Origin: Saccharopolyspora spinosa NRRL 18395
Lineage (GTDB): Bacteria > Actinomycetota > Actinomycetes > Mycobacteriales > Pseudonocardiaceae
Direction of reading: 5' to 3'
NCBI RefSeq assembly: GCF_000194155.1
Contig: NZ_GL877882.1
Coordinates: 134,233 to 198,232, forward strand
DNA length: 64,000 nt
Below the pieces are notes generated by a model. The model worked only from the letters and a program-made list of their open reading frames with translations. It had not been told where the DNA came from and made no database searches. Of this stretch, positions 51,380 to 61,800 are shown piece after piece (position 1 is the stretch's first letter; the number at the start of each line of letters is the position of its first letter). The translations under genes and the position numbers were made by a program.

Positions 51380-51664
51380 ATGGCTACCAAGCAGCGGAAG
51401 CCGGCGGGTGCTGGGGGGACGACGGTGAATCTCCCCGGCGTTACGGCCGAGTTCCACCGCCCGGATCATTACATCCCTACTCGTGATGATCTTACTGGCG
51501 CGGCCGAGACTGTTCGGGGCTATCTCCCATCCGGCCAGATGATGGCCTTCTACGGTGGTCTTGGGGCGTTGGCGGTGTTGTCGGTGATCGACTGGCCGGT
51601 GGCGGCGGTTATCGGCGTGGGTGTCGCGGTCGCACAGCGGGCCGGCAGCGCGGCGTCGACGTAA
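51380..51664 (+). CDS. Small hypothetical protein with C-terminal membrane segment
   Basis: 94 aa, GAGGAG before ATG 51380. The N-terminal 50 residues are polar (RKPAGAGGTTVNLPGVTAEFHRPDHYIP); residues about 57-90 are hydrophobic (MMAFYGGLGALAVLSVIDWPVAAVIGVGVAVA), one or two short helices. I do not recognise the family. Good ribosome site and normal codon use argue for a real gene. Confidence 0.6.
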   Translation: MATKQRKPAGAGGTTVNLPGVTAEFHRPDHYIPTRDDLTGAAETVRGYLPSGQMMAFYGGLGALAVLSVIDWPVAAVIGVGVAVAQRAGSAAST

Positions 51665-51689
51665 TCCGGTTGCCACGGTCCAGGCGCGA

Positions 51690-51977
51690 ATGAGCTGCTG
51701 AGCATGCTGCGACGGGACTCTCAGGCCACGGGTACCGGCGCGGTTCGCCGCGCAGCGGTTTGGCGTGGAAACGCACCGCGAACTGCTGGCGCACCTCACC
51801 GCTGGCGTACACCATGACGTGGCCCGGGTCGGTATAGACGCCCGCTAGGCCGGTCACGGTTCCGAGGACGCCGACTTCCTCCTCCACCACCTCGCGGCGC
51901 GGGCCGTCGGTACGCGATCGCCGGTGTCCGGTTCGTTTCACGCCGAGAGCCCCAGTTGAGACCGGCGTCCTGACCAC
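51690..51977 (-). pseudogene. NUDIX hydrolase remnant
   Basis: The minus strand has RREVVEEEVGVLGTVTGLAGVYTDPGHVMVYASGEVRQQFAVRF: the REVxEExG end of the Nudix box and the following strands. The front of the box (GG-x5-E) is not in frame, and the C-terminus is lost after LRGEPR. Upstream sequence to 52307 shows no clear gene. Confidence 0.55.
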
Positions 51978-52307
51978 GAGGAGACGATTGACGCGCGGGC
52001 GGACAGTGGTGGCGCGGCCACGGCAACGGGCTGTGGCAGTTCGCCTCGGGCTGGCTGCTGGCGGTCCGCGATGCGGGCATCAACGCCTACCGGCTTGAGC
52101 AGTCCGAGCGGCGCCTCTGATTCGCGGGTGGTTTTCCGGTATTCGGGTACCGGCGAACGACGCACTGGTGGTGCTTCCACGCGAGGGCACCTGCCGGACG
52201 ATGCCGATTCCGCAGTGCTATGGATGTTTGACCGTGGTCGGAAATCGGGCGCCACCAACAACTTTCTGCCCTCGACATCCCGGTCGGCGTTCGTACAGCA
52301 TGTCGAC

Positions 52308-53411
52308 ATGGACATCTCGTTGGTGCTCCTGGTCATCGTCACCGCTATGGTGTTCGATTTCACCAACGGATTCCACGACACCGCGAACGCAATGGCGACC
52401 TCGATCGCCACCCGCGCCCTCCGGCCGAAGGTCGCAGTCGGGATTTCGGCCGTGCTCAATCTCGTGGGTGCTTTTCTGTCGGTCCAGGTGGCCCAGACAA
52501 TTTCCGGCGGAATCGTCAACGAGGCCCGGATCGGTCCGTCGGTCGTCTTCGGGGGTTTGGTGGGCGCGATCCTCTGGAACCTGGCCACCTGGTTGGTCGG
52601 GCTGCCATCGAGTTCCTCGCACGCGCTGATCGGGGGGCTCATCGGTGCTACGTGGGTGGCGGCCGGTTCCAGCGCGGTGCACTTCGCCACGGTCGTCGAG
52701 AAAGTGATGGTGCCTGCGCTGGCGTCCCCGGTGATCGCGGGAGTGGTGGCCATGATCGGCACTTACCTCGCCTATGTCCTGACCCGCCGCACCTACCGAT
52801 CGGTGCGTGTGGGCGGGTTCCGGGCCGGTCAAGTGGCCTCTGCCTCGCTGGTATCGCTGGCGCACGGCACGAACGACGCGCAAAAGACGATGGGCGTGAT
52901 CACGCTGACGTTGATCACGGCCGGCGCGCTGCCCGTGGGTTCGCGTCCGCCGGTGTGGGTGGTTCTCATCGCCGGGCTGTCCATAGCGGTGGGTACCTAC
53001 TTCGGTGGGTGGCGAATCATCCACACCGTGGGCAAGCGCATCACCGAGATCGAGTCGCCGCAGGGTTTTGCGGCGGAGGCCAGCACCGCGGCGGTGATCC
53101 TTTCCAGTTCGCATGTCGGTTTCCCGCTGTCCACCACGTACGTCGCCTCGGGCAGCGTCGTCGGAGCGGGTGTCGGCAAGAAACTGGCCGAGGTGCGCTG
53201 GGGGGTGGCCGGGCAGATGGTGGTCGCGTGGGTCCTGACCTTGCCCGCCGCGGCCGCGATCGGTGCAGTGGCCAGCGGGGTCGCCTCGCAAGGCGTCGGC
53301 GGCACGGTGCTCGTCGCCGTGGTCGCTCTCGCGCTGGCGGCGGGCGCCTTTTGGGTGTCGCGACGATATCCGATCAATGCGAAGAACGTCAACGAAGTTC
53401 CCGTGGGCTGA
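52308..53411 (+). CDS. pit: Low-affinity inorganic phosphate transporter (PiT family)
   Basis: 367 aa from ATG 52308; the frame is open further upstream but that part is not family-like. Both PiT signature blocks are present: FDFTNGFHDTANAMATSIATRAL (N-terminal) and SLAHGTNDAQKTMGVITL (C-terminal), with about ten membrane helices. It imports phosphate, or metal-phosphate, with protons. A 74-aa membrane protein follows 17 nt later. Confidence 0.92.
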   Translation: MDISLVLLVIVTAMVFDFTNGFHDTANAMATSIATRALRPKVAVGISAVLNLVGAFLSVQVAQTISGGIVNEARIGPSVVFGGLVGAILWNLATWLVGLPSSSSHALIGGLIGATWVAAGSSAVHFATVVEKVMVPALASPVIAGVVAMIGTYLAYVLTRRTYRSVRVGGFRAGQVASASLVSLAHGTNDAQKTMGVITLTLITAGALPVGSRPPVWVVLIAGLSIAVGTYFGGWRIIHTVGKRITEIESPQGFAAEASTAAVILSSSHVGFPLSTTYVASGSVVGAGVGKKLAEVRWGVAGQMVVAWVLTLPAAAAIGAVASGVASQGVGGTVLVAVVALALAAGAFWVSRRYPINAKNVNEVPVG

Positions 53412-53428
53412 GAGGGGCCGGAGCAGCG

Positions 53429-53653
53429 ATGCACATCAGTTGGACCGGACTTGGCAGCGTCTTCGTGGTCTCGCTGGCCGTTGGCGTCGTCGTCGTGGTG
53501 CTGTTCAGTCTGGGCATCGTGGCCATCGGGAAGCGCACGGCCGCGTTCGAGCGACACACGTCGTCGCTAGGGCCCACCGTGACAGCGGCATTGTGCTTTG
53601 CAGCCTGCGTCGTGCTTGTCGTCTACGGTCTCTATCTCATCGTCGCGGGCTGA
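53429..53653 (+). CDS. Small two-helix membrane protein downstream of pit
   Basis: 74 aa with two membrane helices: LGSVFVVSLAVGVVVVVLFSLGIVAI and TAALCFAACVVLVVYGLYLIVAG. GGGGCCGGAG precedes ATG 53429. Small membrane proteins of this shape commonly follow pit in actinobacteria; function unknown, perhaps a transporter partner. Confidence 0.7.
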   Translation: MHISWTGLGSVFVVSLAVGVVVVVLFSLGIVAIGKRTAAFERHTSSLGPTVTAALCFAACVVLVVYGLYLIVAG

Positions 53654-53666
53654 CCGACTGGTCGGC

Positions 53667-53940
53667 TCACAACAACTTGACGAGTTGCACGGCACCCGGT
53701 CTTGATCAAGATCGCTGCGCCTGTCGCGATGAAGACCGAGGGCGCCAGCCATTTGCCCAGATGCGTCAGCGCCGACACCACATTCTTGTTGCTCCCGAGC
53801 AACCAGGCTGCGACCCACCAACACCGCGACCATCACCAGGAACACTGCCACCGACAGCGCGATTCGCTGCGCGTCCAGTGTCAGGAACAACGCCGTGTAG
53901 ACCGGAACCTCGTAGGCGCCGTGCGGGGCCCTGATGGGCA
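53667..53940 (-). pseudogene. Cadmium-resistance-type transporter (CadD family), C-terminal fragment
   Basis: In three frames the minus strand gives VYTALFLTLDAQRIALSVAVFLVMVAVLVG, then NVVSALTHLGKWLAPSVFIATGAAILIKTG, then QLVKLL and a stop. Together this is the end of a CadD-like membrane protein. The start is missing and two frameshifts are present. Confidence 0.6.
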
Positions 53941-54435
53941 CGTTTGACGCCGCCTCGGCGCGGCTGGCACCGCTTGCTGGCCGCCGGCGCCCGATGTCGG
54001 CGGCACGGTGCTCGATGCCGCCGAGGCCCGCCGGATGATGGCCGCCTCGCCACCTCCACGCAGCGCCGTCCCGTCGGTCGGGGAGGTCACCGACCGGTGC
54101 GTTGGTTCCCTGCGCGTGCGCTTGTAGCACCCCGGGACGGGGTCGAGCCCGCTTCCAGCGGCGGACTACCTGCACGGCGGGGGATGGGTGTTCGGTGACC
54201 GGACTCCCACAACGGCGTCGAGTTCCGGGGCTTCAGGTTCGTCTGGCGGGACTCCGCGATTTTGCGTAGGACTCCGATTGGGCCCCGGCTGGTACGGCCT
54301 CGACCGCGAGTCGCCAGGAGTACACCACGGCGGGTTGCAAGGCGTACTGGCGCAAATGACCCACTCCGGCACCTCGCCCCGGGACCTCGGCGTTTGCCGG
54401 GCGAGCAGGGGTCTGAAGACTTCGTGAAGAAGGTT
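53941..54435. other. No gene recognised upstream of the SsgA-like gene
   Basis: About 500 nt with only shadow frames. It should include the promoter region of the SsgA-like gene. Confidence 0.4.
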
Positions 54436-54495
54436 TGAACCCACGTTGGGCATGCTTCGTTATGAGGGTATGAAGCCACGTTGGACATGCTTCAT
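54436..54495 (+). repeat. Two 25-nt near-identical direct repeats, period 35
   Basis: 54436-54460 and 54471-54495 match at 22 of 25 positions around the core CCACGTTGG-R-CATGCTTC. The second copy is flanked by TGAAGC and GCTTCA. They lie just upstream of the SsgA-like gene and could bind a regulator. Confidence 0.65.
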
Positions 54496-54511
54496 CTCGG
54501 GAGGGAAGCCG

Positions 54512-54955
54512 ATGCTTGGGAGTGCGGACATGATGGCAAACGATCACGGCACGGTGCTCGCCACCATGATCTTCAACCTGGTAGCCCCGGCGGGAGTGAT
54601 CGCGCCAGTTGGCGTGCAGCTGCGGTACGACAGCCGCAATCCGTACGAGATCTCCATGAAGCTCAACGTAGGCACGGACGGTCAGGTGGACTGGGTGATC
54701 GCCCGCGACCTGCTGGCCGACGGGCTGATCGCCGAGGCAGGCGAAGGCGACGTGCGGATCCGCCCCCGGCTGGACTCTTCGGGTGTGGTCGTGATCGAGT
54801 TGAGCTCGCCGTCAGGGCAGGCCTCCTTCGAAGTGAATGCTGACCAGCTTGCGGACTTCGTGAACGACACCTACGACGTGGTGGCACCCGGTGACGAACA
54901 CCGGTGGATGAACGTCGACGAGGTGCTGAGCCGGCTGCTCTCGCACAACCTGTAG
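54512..54955 (+). CDS. SsgA-like (SALP) sporulation/cell-division regulator
   Basis: 147 aa from ATG 54512 (GGAGG 7 nt upstream); ATG 54530 is also possible. SALP blocks: VGVQLRYDSRNPYEISMKL, VDWVIARDLLADGLIAEAGEGDVRIRP, VVVIELSSPSGQASFEV and LADFVNDTYDVVAPGDEHRWMNVDEVLSRLL. Family members (SsgA, SsgB and others) steer FtsZ localisation and cell-wall remodelling during sporulation septation in morphologically complex actinomycetes. It stands alone, with a repeat motif upstream. Confidence 0.88.
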   Translation: MLGSADMMANDHGTVLATMIFNLVAPAGVIAPVGVQLRYDSRNPYEISMKLNVGTDGQVDWVIARDLLADGLIAEAGEGDVRIRPRLDSSGVVVIELSSPSGQASFEVNADQLADFVNDTYDVVAPGDEHRWMNVDEVLSRLLSHNL

Positions 54956-55337
54956 TGGCCCGGTTCTCCCGAAACGCCGCACGCCAAAGCGCTGGCTGCG
55001 GGACCTGGCGGCGCTGAACACCTGAAACTCCGCCGCGCTCGTCGTGGTCGGGCCGGAAGTGCCCCGTTGCGGAGGCAGGCCATCATCGTGGCGGCGGCCG
55101 ATCTCCACGGCACACTTTCTTGCTGTTTCGGCAAACGGGAGTGGCCGGGGGCACGCCGGTCCGCTGGCGATGGGGCGACGGCGCCCGAGGCTCCGCTACC
55201 CGTATCGCAACGCAAGCCGCTTTGAAACACGCCTTGGTGTGCCCGCGCTGACGCCTTGGCTTGTTCGACCTCGTCGGGCAAAGCCCGGCTGTGCCGACTG
55301 TTAGGCGAAACGGTCTGCACGTGTCGCGGAGCTCCGT
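54956..55337. other. Intergenic, nothing recognised
   Basis: Convergent gap between the SsgA-like gene and the ABC transporter 3' end. No clear hairpin or gene seen. Confidence 0.4.
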
Positions 55338-57071
55338 TCAGGAAACGGCATCGGTCAGCCGCCATCCCGCGGAGGACGCCCGCCGGTGGTAGAACCGGGC
55401 GTAGGTGCCGTCGAGCGTCAGCAACTCCTCGTGCGTGCCGCGTTCGGTCAGGGCACCGTCGTCGAGGACGATGATCTGATCGGCGGCCAGCACGGTCTGC
55501 ATCCGGTGGGCGATGACCAGCAGTGTGGAGTTCTCCGACAGCGCTGCGATCGCACGTTGGACCACCACGTCGCTCTCGGGGTCCAGGGATGACGTCGCCT
55601 CGTCGAAGACCACGATCGGCGCTTGCTTGAGCAGCGCGCGGGCGATGGACACGCGTTGGCGCTGGCCGCCGGATAGCCGGGATCCCGCCTCGCCGACGGG
55701 GGTGTCGGTGCCCAGCGGAAGTTCGCTCATCACGTCGACCAGACCGGCGCGCGCGATGGCGTCGCGGACCTCGTCGTCGGTGGCGTCCGGGCGGCCCACG
55801 CGGACGTTGTCGCCGAGTGTGCCGTCGAACAGGTAGACGTCCTGGAACACGAACGCCACCATCGACATCAGGTCGTCGGTGGCGATGTCGCGAACGTCGA
55901 CATCGCCGATGCGGACCTGACCGCCCGTGGTGTCCCAGAACCGCCCCAGCAGCCGGGCGACCGTCGTCTTGCCCGCCCCGGACGGGCCGACCAGGGCGGT
56001 CATGCTGTTACCGGGCATGGTGAAGCTGAGGTTCCGCAGCACCTGGCGGTCGTCGTAACCGAAGCTGACGTCGTCGAACTCCACGTCATTGCGTTCGGGG
56101 CGGACCGGACGCGACGGCTCCGGCAGCGGGCGTTCGGCGAGCAGCCGGTTGATCCCGTCCAGGCTCGTGCGTGCCATCCGGATGCTCGCACCGATCCCGG
56201 CAGCGGCGGTCACCGGCTCGGCGAACCGGCCGACCAGGACAAGAACGGCGATCACGGTCCCAGCGTCGAGCCGGCCGTCGAGTACCGACAGCACACCGAG
56301 CACCAGGGCGGCCGTCACCATCACGCGGACCGTGAACTCGAACGCGACCAAGCCTGGCACGACCCGGAAAAGCATGCTCCGATCGACGCTCCGCTGCGCC
56401 AGCAGCGCACGGTCCAGCGCCGGACCGCCGGTGCCGGCCTGGCCGAACGCACGCAGCACCGGTTGCGCCTTGGCGAACTCGACAACCCGGTTGGCGGCTT
56501 CGTCCATGCCGGCGTGCCGCTCGGCATCGGCGATCCGTACGACCCGGTTACTGATCGCGAGCACCGCCAGCAGGACCGGAATGGCCAGCACGACCGACAG
56601 CGCCAGCCGCACGTCGATCAGCAGGATGGCGATCACGATCGTCAGCGGGGTCAGCACCGAGGTGACCGCGGGACGCAGCAGGTGTGCGGGCACGCTCATC
56701 ACCTGGAGCACGTGCTCGCTGTTCATCCTGCTCAGCTCGCCGACCCGGGAACGGTTGAACCAGCCCAGCGGCAGCGCCACGATCGCCGCCCCCAGCCGGT
56801 GGTGCAGCACGTTGGCCAGCCGTGAACCGGTGCGGAATGCTGCTGCCTGGGCGAACCAGGTTGCTCCCGCCGAGCCCATGCTGGCCAGCGCGAAGATCAT
56901 CAGCGGCAGCCAAACCGTATCCGGTTGGTTGCCCAGGAGGGTCCGCAGCACCGGGACCAGGAAGGCGTAGGCGACCCCTTGCAGGACGGCGGCCGTGGCG
57001 AGCAACACCAGCAAGCCCCGCAGCGGTCCGGAGTTCTGCTTGCCCAGCGCGGTGAACAGCGCGCGAATCAC
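55338..57071 (-). CDS. ABC half-transporter (IrtB/YbtQ-like), siderophore locus
   Basis: 577 aa; GTG 57071 overlaps the previous gene's stop by 4 nt (the longer frame to 57485 lies inside that gene). The six-helix type IV membrane domain is followed by an ATPase with Walker A VGPSGAGKTTVARLL, signature SRLSGGQRQRVSIARALL, Walker B PIVVFDEATSSLDPESD and switch VIAHRM. It forms a heterodimer with the half-transporter encoded just upstream. Exporter-fold pairs of this type (IrtAB, YbtPQ) import ferric siderophores, and linkage to a cyclizing NRPS supports that use. Confidence 0.88.
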   Translation of the reverse strand: MIRALFTALGKQNSGPLRGLLVLLATAAVLQGVAYAFLVPVLRTLLGNQPDTVWLPLMIFALASMGSAGATWFAQAAAFRTGSRLANVLHHRLGAAIVALPLGWFNRSRVGELSRMNSEHVLQVMSVPAHLLRPAVTSVLTPLTIVIAILLIDVRLALSVVLAIPVLLAVLAISNRVVRIADAERHAGMDEAANRVVEFAKAQPVLRAFGQAGTGGPALDRALLAQRSVDRSMLFRVVPGLVAFEFTVRVMVTAALVLGVLSVLDGRLDAGTVIAVLVLVGRFAEPVTAAAGIGASIRMARTSLDGINRLLAERPLPEPSRPVRPERNDVEFDDVSFGYDDRQVLRNLSFTMPGNSMTALVGPSGAGKTTVARLLGRFWDTTGGQVRIGDVDVRDIATDDLMSMVAFVFQDVYLFDGTLGDNVRVGRPDATDDEVRDAIARAGLVDVMSELPLGTDTPVGEAGSRLSGGQRQRVSIARALLKQAPIVVFDEATSSLDPESDVVVQRAIAALSENSTLLVIAHRMQTVLAADQIIVLDDGALTERGTHEELLTLDGTYARFYHRRASSAGWRLTDAVS

Positions 57072-58825
57072 GAGTTTCCTCCTGGCGTGGCGTGGGTCGG
57101 TGCGGCGGGTTCCTGCGCGCGCCACATGCGCGCGTATCGGCCATCGGCCTCGACGAGCTCGGTGTGGTGGCCTTTTTCGGTGATGCGTCCGTCTTCGAGT
57201 ACGACGAGCTGGTCCGCGTCGCGGATGGTGGCCAGTCGGTGGGCGATCACCAGCAAGGTCCGTCCAGCAGCCAATGTGGACAGTGCCTGTTGGATCAGTG
57301 CCTCCGAGTCCGGGTCGGCGTAGGCAGTGGCTTCGTCGAGCACGAGAACCGGCGTGTCCGCCAGCAGCGCGCGAGCGATCGAGATCCGTTGGGCCTCGCC
57401 GCCGGAGAACTCCGCGTCGACACCGATCTCCGAGTGGTATCCGCGTGGCAGCGTGATGATCCGGTCGTGGATCTGCGCGGCGCAAGCGGCCCGTTCGATG
57501 TCGGCCGCGTCCGCGCCCGGTCGGGCCAACGCGATGTTCTCGGCGACCGTGCCGCGCAGAAGAACCACGTCCTGGAACACGAACCCGACGTGCCGGTAAA
57601 GGGTTTCCGGCTCCATCTCACGCAGATCCACTCCGCCGAGTGTGATGGAACCACCGGCCACGTCGTGGAACCTGACCAGCAGTTTGGCCAGGGTCGACTT
57701 GCCCGCCCCGGAGGGGCCGACGAGAGCGGTGACGGTGCCGGGTCGCAGGTCGAGGTCGATATCGGCGAGCACCGGGTCGTCGTCATAGCCGAACTCCACT
57801 CCGCGCAGCCGGATCTCGTTGCCGTTGGGCGTTTTCGGCTTCGCTGGCACCGGCAGCACCGGTTCTGCCAGGAGCGCCTGGACGTTGCGCGCCGCCGCGG
57901 TTCCGGTGCGCAACGCCTGGAAGCGCGTTCCGATCGCGGCGACCGGGCCGGCCAGTGCTGGTGCGAGCAGGACGAACGCCAGCACGTCGGGCGCGGCCAG
58001 CACGCCGGTGGCGACCATGCTCGCGCCCGCGGTGACCACGAGCAACAGCACCACGACAGGTGAAACCGCCAGCTGCGATGCCGTGGACACGCCGATGGTG
58101 GAACCCACCCAGCGGGTGAAGAACTGGTGGAAGTCGTCGGCTGCGCGCAGGAAGCGCTGGTGCGCCGTGCGGGTGCCGCCGAACGTCTTGACCACGGCGA
58201 TGCCCTCGACGAATTCGACCACGCCGCTGTTGATCTCGGCGACCGCTCGCCCGTAGGCGGCCATCTGCGGGCGTGCCTCGGCCATCGCCCGGCGGAACAG
58301 CAGTGCTCCGGCCAGCGGTGGGAGGACCGAGATCGCCGCCATCCGCCAGTCGACGGTCACCAGGTACACCAGTGCGGTCAGCGGGGCCAGCACTACCGAA
58401 GTCACGTCGAGCAGGGTGTGCGCGACGAAGTAGTGCATACCGCCGATGTCGTCGTGCAAGGTCTTCTTGACGGTGCCGGAGGTTGTCTTCGAGAACCATC
58501 CCAGCGGGACGCGCCCCAGCCGCCGGGTCATGGCCCGGCGCAGGTGCAGTTGCAGCTTGTTGTCGCCGACGTGAGTGATCGTGTTGGCCGCCATCGACAG
58601 CGCCAGGCTGACCAGTACCGCACCGACGCCCAGCCACACCAGCGGCCAGGCCCGTTCCGGCCCGGCTCCGCCGGGCAGCAACACCCGGCCGAGTTCGGCG
58701 ATCGCGATCAGCGGCAGCACGCCCAGGACCGAGGCCACCGCCTGAAACCCGACCGCGGTGGCGAGATACCCCCGGATCGGGGCAAGCACGCGGACGGCTT
58801 GGGCGGTGCCGGAATTCTTCGTCAC
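57068..58825 (-). CDS. ABC half-transporter (IrtA/YbtP-like), siderophore locus
   Basis: 585 aa. Membrane domain first (LGWFSKTTSGTVKKTLHDDIGGMHYFVAHTLLDVTSVVLAPL), then the ATPase: VGPSGAGKSTLAKLL, the modified signature EFSGGEAQRISIARALL, VLVLDEATAYADPDSE and VIAHRLATIRDADQ. The GGEAQR signature and AYADPDSE after Walker B are typical of the Irt/Ybt importer group. No separate N-terminal FAD/siderophore-reductase domain (present in mycobacterial IrtA) is fused here. It is coupled by GTGA overlaps to both the NRPS and the second half-transporter. Confidence 0.88.
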   Translation of the reverse strand: MTKNSGTAQAVRVLAPIRGYLATAVGFQAVASVLGVLPLIAIAELGRVLLPGGAGPERAWPLVWLGVGAVLVSLALSMAANTITHVGDNKLQLHLRRAMTRRLGRVPLGWFSKTTSGTVKKTLHDDIGGMHYFVAHTLLDVTSVVLAPLTALVYLVTVDWRMAAISVLPPLAGALLFRRAMAEARPQMAAYGRAVAEINSGVVEFVEGIAVVKTFGGTRTAHQRFLRAADDFHQFFTRWVGSTIGVSTASQLAVSPVVVLLLVVTAGASMVATGVLAAPDVLAFVLLAPALAGPVAAIGTRFQALRTGTAAARNVQALLAEPVLPVPAKPKTPNGNEIRLRGVEFGYDDDPVLADIDLDLRPGTVTALVGPSGAGKSTLAKLLVRFHDVAGGSITLGGVDLREMEPETLYRHVGFVFQDVVLLRGTVAENIALARPGADAADIERAACAAQIHDRIITLPRGYHSEIGVDAEFSGGEAQRISIARALLADTPVLVLDEATAYADPDSEALIQQALSTLAAGRTLLVIAHRLATIRDADQLVVLEDGRITEKGHHTELVEADGRYARMWRAQEPAAPTHATPGGNS

Positions 58826-61800
58826 AGCACACCACTCTCGTATTCGTCCATGATGGACATCTGCAGCCTGGACACCTCTGCGGCCAGGTTCGCGACGGTC
58901 GGCGAGGCCAGGAAGTCCCGCACGCCGACGTCGACCCCGAACCGCTGCTGGACCGCGCTGATCACGCGCAGCGCGAGCAAGCTGTTGCCGCCGAGACCGA
59001 AGAAGTTGGCGTCGCGGTCGTCAACCGGATGCCCGAGCAGGTCGGCCCAGACCTCGGCAAGCCCCTTCTCGACCGCACCGTCCGGTGGTTCGCCTGCGGT
59101 GCCGTGGTCGTCGGCCATGCGTTCCAGCGCCGCCCGGTCGAGTTTTCCGTTGGCGGTCAGGGGAAGCACGTCGAGCAGCGTGAACCGGGCCGGGATGGCG
59201 TAGCGGGGCAGGCGCTGGGCCAGCCCGGTGCGGACGGCCGCGGTGTCGAGCCCGTCGGTGCGCTCGACGAAGCCGTGCAGCACCCGTTGCCGCCGTTCCC
59301 CGGTGACCACGACCACCGCGTTGCCCACGCCAGGGCAGGACTCCAGCGCGGACTCGATCTCGGCGAGTTCGAGCCGGTGCCCGCCGATCTTGACCTGGTG
59401 GTCGGCCCTGCCGAGGAACTCCAGCGTCCCGTCCGGCCAGTACCGGCCGAGGTCTCCGGTGCGGTACCACCGCTGTCCCCGGTCATCGACGAACTTCTCC
59501 GCGGTCCTGGCCGGGTCGCCGCGGTATCCGGCCGCCACCCCACGACCGCCGATCCACAATTCACCCGCCACCCATTCCGGCCGATCCCTGCCCTGCTCGT
59601 CGACAACCCGGTAGCACTGGTTCGCCAGCGGCAGGCCGTAGGGGATGGAGCTCCAGCGGGCGTCGATTTCGCCCACCTCGTAGGCGTTGGACCAGATGGA
59701 AGCCTCCGTCGCGCCGCCGAGGGCGACCAGACGGCAGCGCCCGTCGGTGGCCGCCGCCAGCCGGGCGCCCAGGTCCAGCGCGACCCAGTCCCCCGAGACC
59801 AGAGCGAGACGCAGTGTCGCGGGCAGCTGCCGTCCGCCGAGGTCGGCGGCGGTGAGCAGCATGTCCAGCAACATCGGCACGGTGTTCCACAGGGTCACGC
59901 CGTGCCTGGTGACCAGTTCCAGCCAGCGGTGGGCGTCGCGTCGCTCGTCCTCCCCGGGCAGCACCACCGTGCCACCGGCGCCAAGGACGCCGAAGACGTC
60001 GTAGACCGACAGGTCGAAGTCCAATGCGGACACCGCGAGCACGCGATCGTCGGCCGTCACCGAGTACCGGCTGTTGATGTCGGCGATGGTGTTGACCGCC
60101 GCGTCGTGGGTGATCTCCACTCCCTTGGGAGTACCGGTGGAACCGGAAGTGAAGATCACGTAGGCCAGCGAATCGGGTTCCACCGGGACCGGAGCGCCCA
60201 ACGGTTCGGCCCGGACCGCCGTGCTCAGTTCGAGCCGGTCGCCGCCGCCGGTCTCGTCGATCACGAGCCGCGCTCCGGCGTCGGTGTAAATGCGTTCCCG
60301 TCGCAGCTCGGGCTGCTCGACGCCGACCGGAACGTAGACGCCACCGGCGCACAGCACACCCACTGCCGCCACAATCTGGTCGGCCCCCTTGGGAAGGGTG
60401 ATGGCCACGGTGTCTCCCGGCCGCACTCCGCTGCGCACCAGTGCGCCCGCCACGCGCAGGGCGCGGTCGCGGAGTTCGCCGTGGCTCAGCGTGCACCGAT
60501 GGCCGTCGTGCTCCCAGATGACGGCGTCGGCGTCGGCTGGCGCGTCGAACAGCGGGGCGTGCAGCAGACCACTGGGGATCGTGCGGTCCGTCGCGTTGAC
60601 GTGATCGCGGACCTGCTTCTGCCCGGCTGGCAGCGGATCGGGCAGGTTCTCGGTCCAGTCGTGGTCGGCCAACCACTCCAGCAGTCGGCGGTAGGTGACG
60701 AACATCGCGGGCAGGACGCCCTCGCAGAACAGGTCGTCCACCGCGTCCCAGGTGACCAGCAGACCGCCCTGGGACTCCAGCACCTGGTTGTCCAGACACA
60801 CCTGCGGCGACTGGGAAATCCCCCACACGCGCTCGGGGAACCCCGGCGACATGTCCATCGACACCCCGTCGCCGACGCCGATCGCGCTGGTGAACACCAC
60901 CGGCATGGCGTCGATGTTGCCCGTTCTGCGAGCCAGTTCCCGCAACAGCCACGACGGGGCGACGTCGCGGTGGTCGAGGTCGGCACCGAGCTGCCGCTGC
61001 ATCCGGCCTGCGGCCGCCAGCCACGGTTCGCCCTGCTCCGGCCGGTAGTCGGCAAGTGACAGCGAGGTGAAATCGCCCAGCACGCGGTAGATGTCGGGAT
61101 CGACCTCCCGGCGGTTGAACAGGGTCAGCGTCACTGTGAGCGGGCGTTGGCGGCTCCACGCGCCCAGCACCTCGGCATAGGCGGTGAGCAGCACGGTTGA
61201 CGGGGTCAGCCCGGCGACTCTGGCCCGGTCCCGGATCGCCTGCCATTGCCGTTGGTCCAGCCAGGTCTGGTGGCGGCAGAACTGCGGTCGCGACACCTGC
61301 GAGGGGTGTCTGGTCATCGGCAGCGCGGGGCCGGGCGGCAACTCCGCCAGCCGTTCCAGCCAGTACCGCTGATCGCGTTCGAGCGCCTCGGGTTCGGGCT
61401 CGACCTGGAGCACGTAGTCGCGGAACGACATCCCGATCGCGGGCAGCTCGGCGTCCGGGGCTCGGTAGAGGGCGTCGAGTTCGGAGAACAACGTCATGAT
61501 CGACAGGGCGTCGAAGATGATGTAGTCCAACCCGATCGCCAGTCTCGTGCGCCGGCCGCTGTCGGTGTCGTAGTGCAGCGCGGTCACCTCGAAAAGCGGC
61601 CATCGGCTGAGATCGAAGTAGCGGTGCGACTTCTCTTCCCGCAGGCGTGCCAGCGCCGGAGCGGGGTCGCCACCGGTGGCGTCGCGGACCTCGATCCGGA
61701 ACGGGGGTGGGTCGGCCAAAATGCGTTGCGCGCCGTCGTCGTCGAAGATCGCGCGCAGCATCTCGTGCCGGTAGACGAGGCGCTGCCAGGCCCGCTCCAG

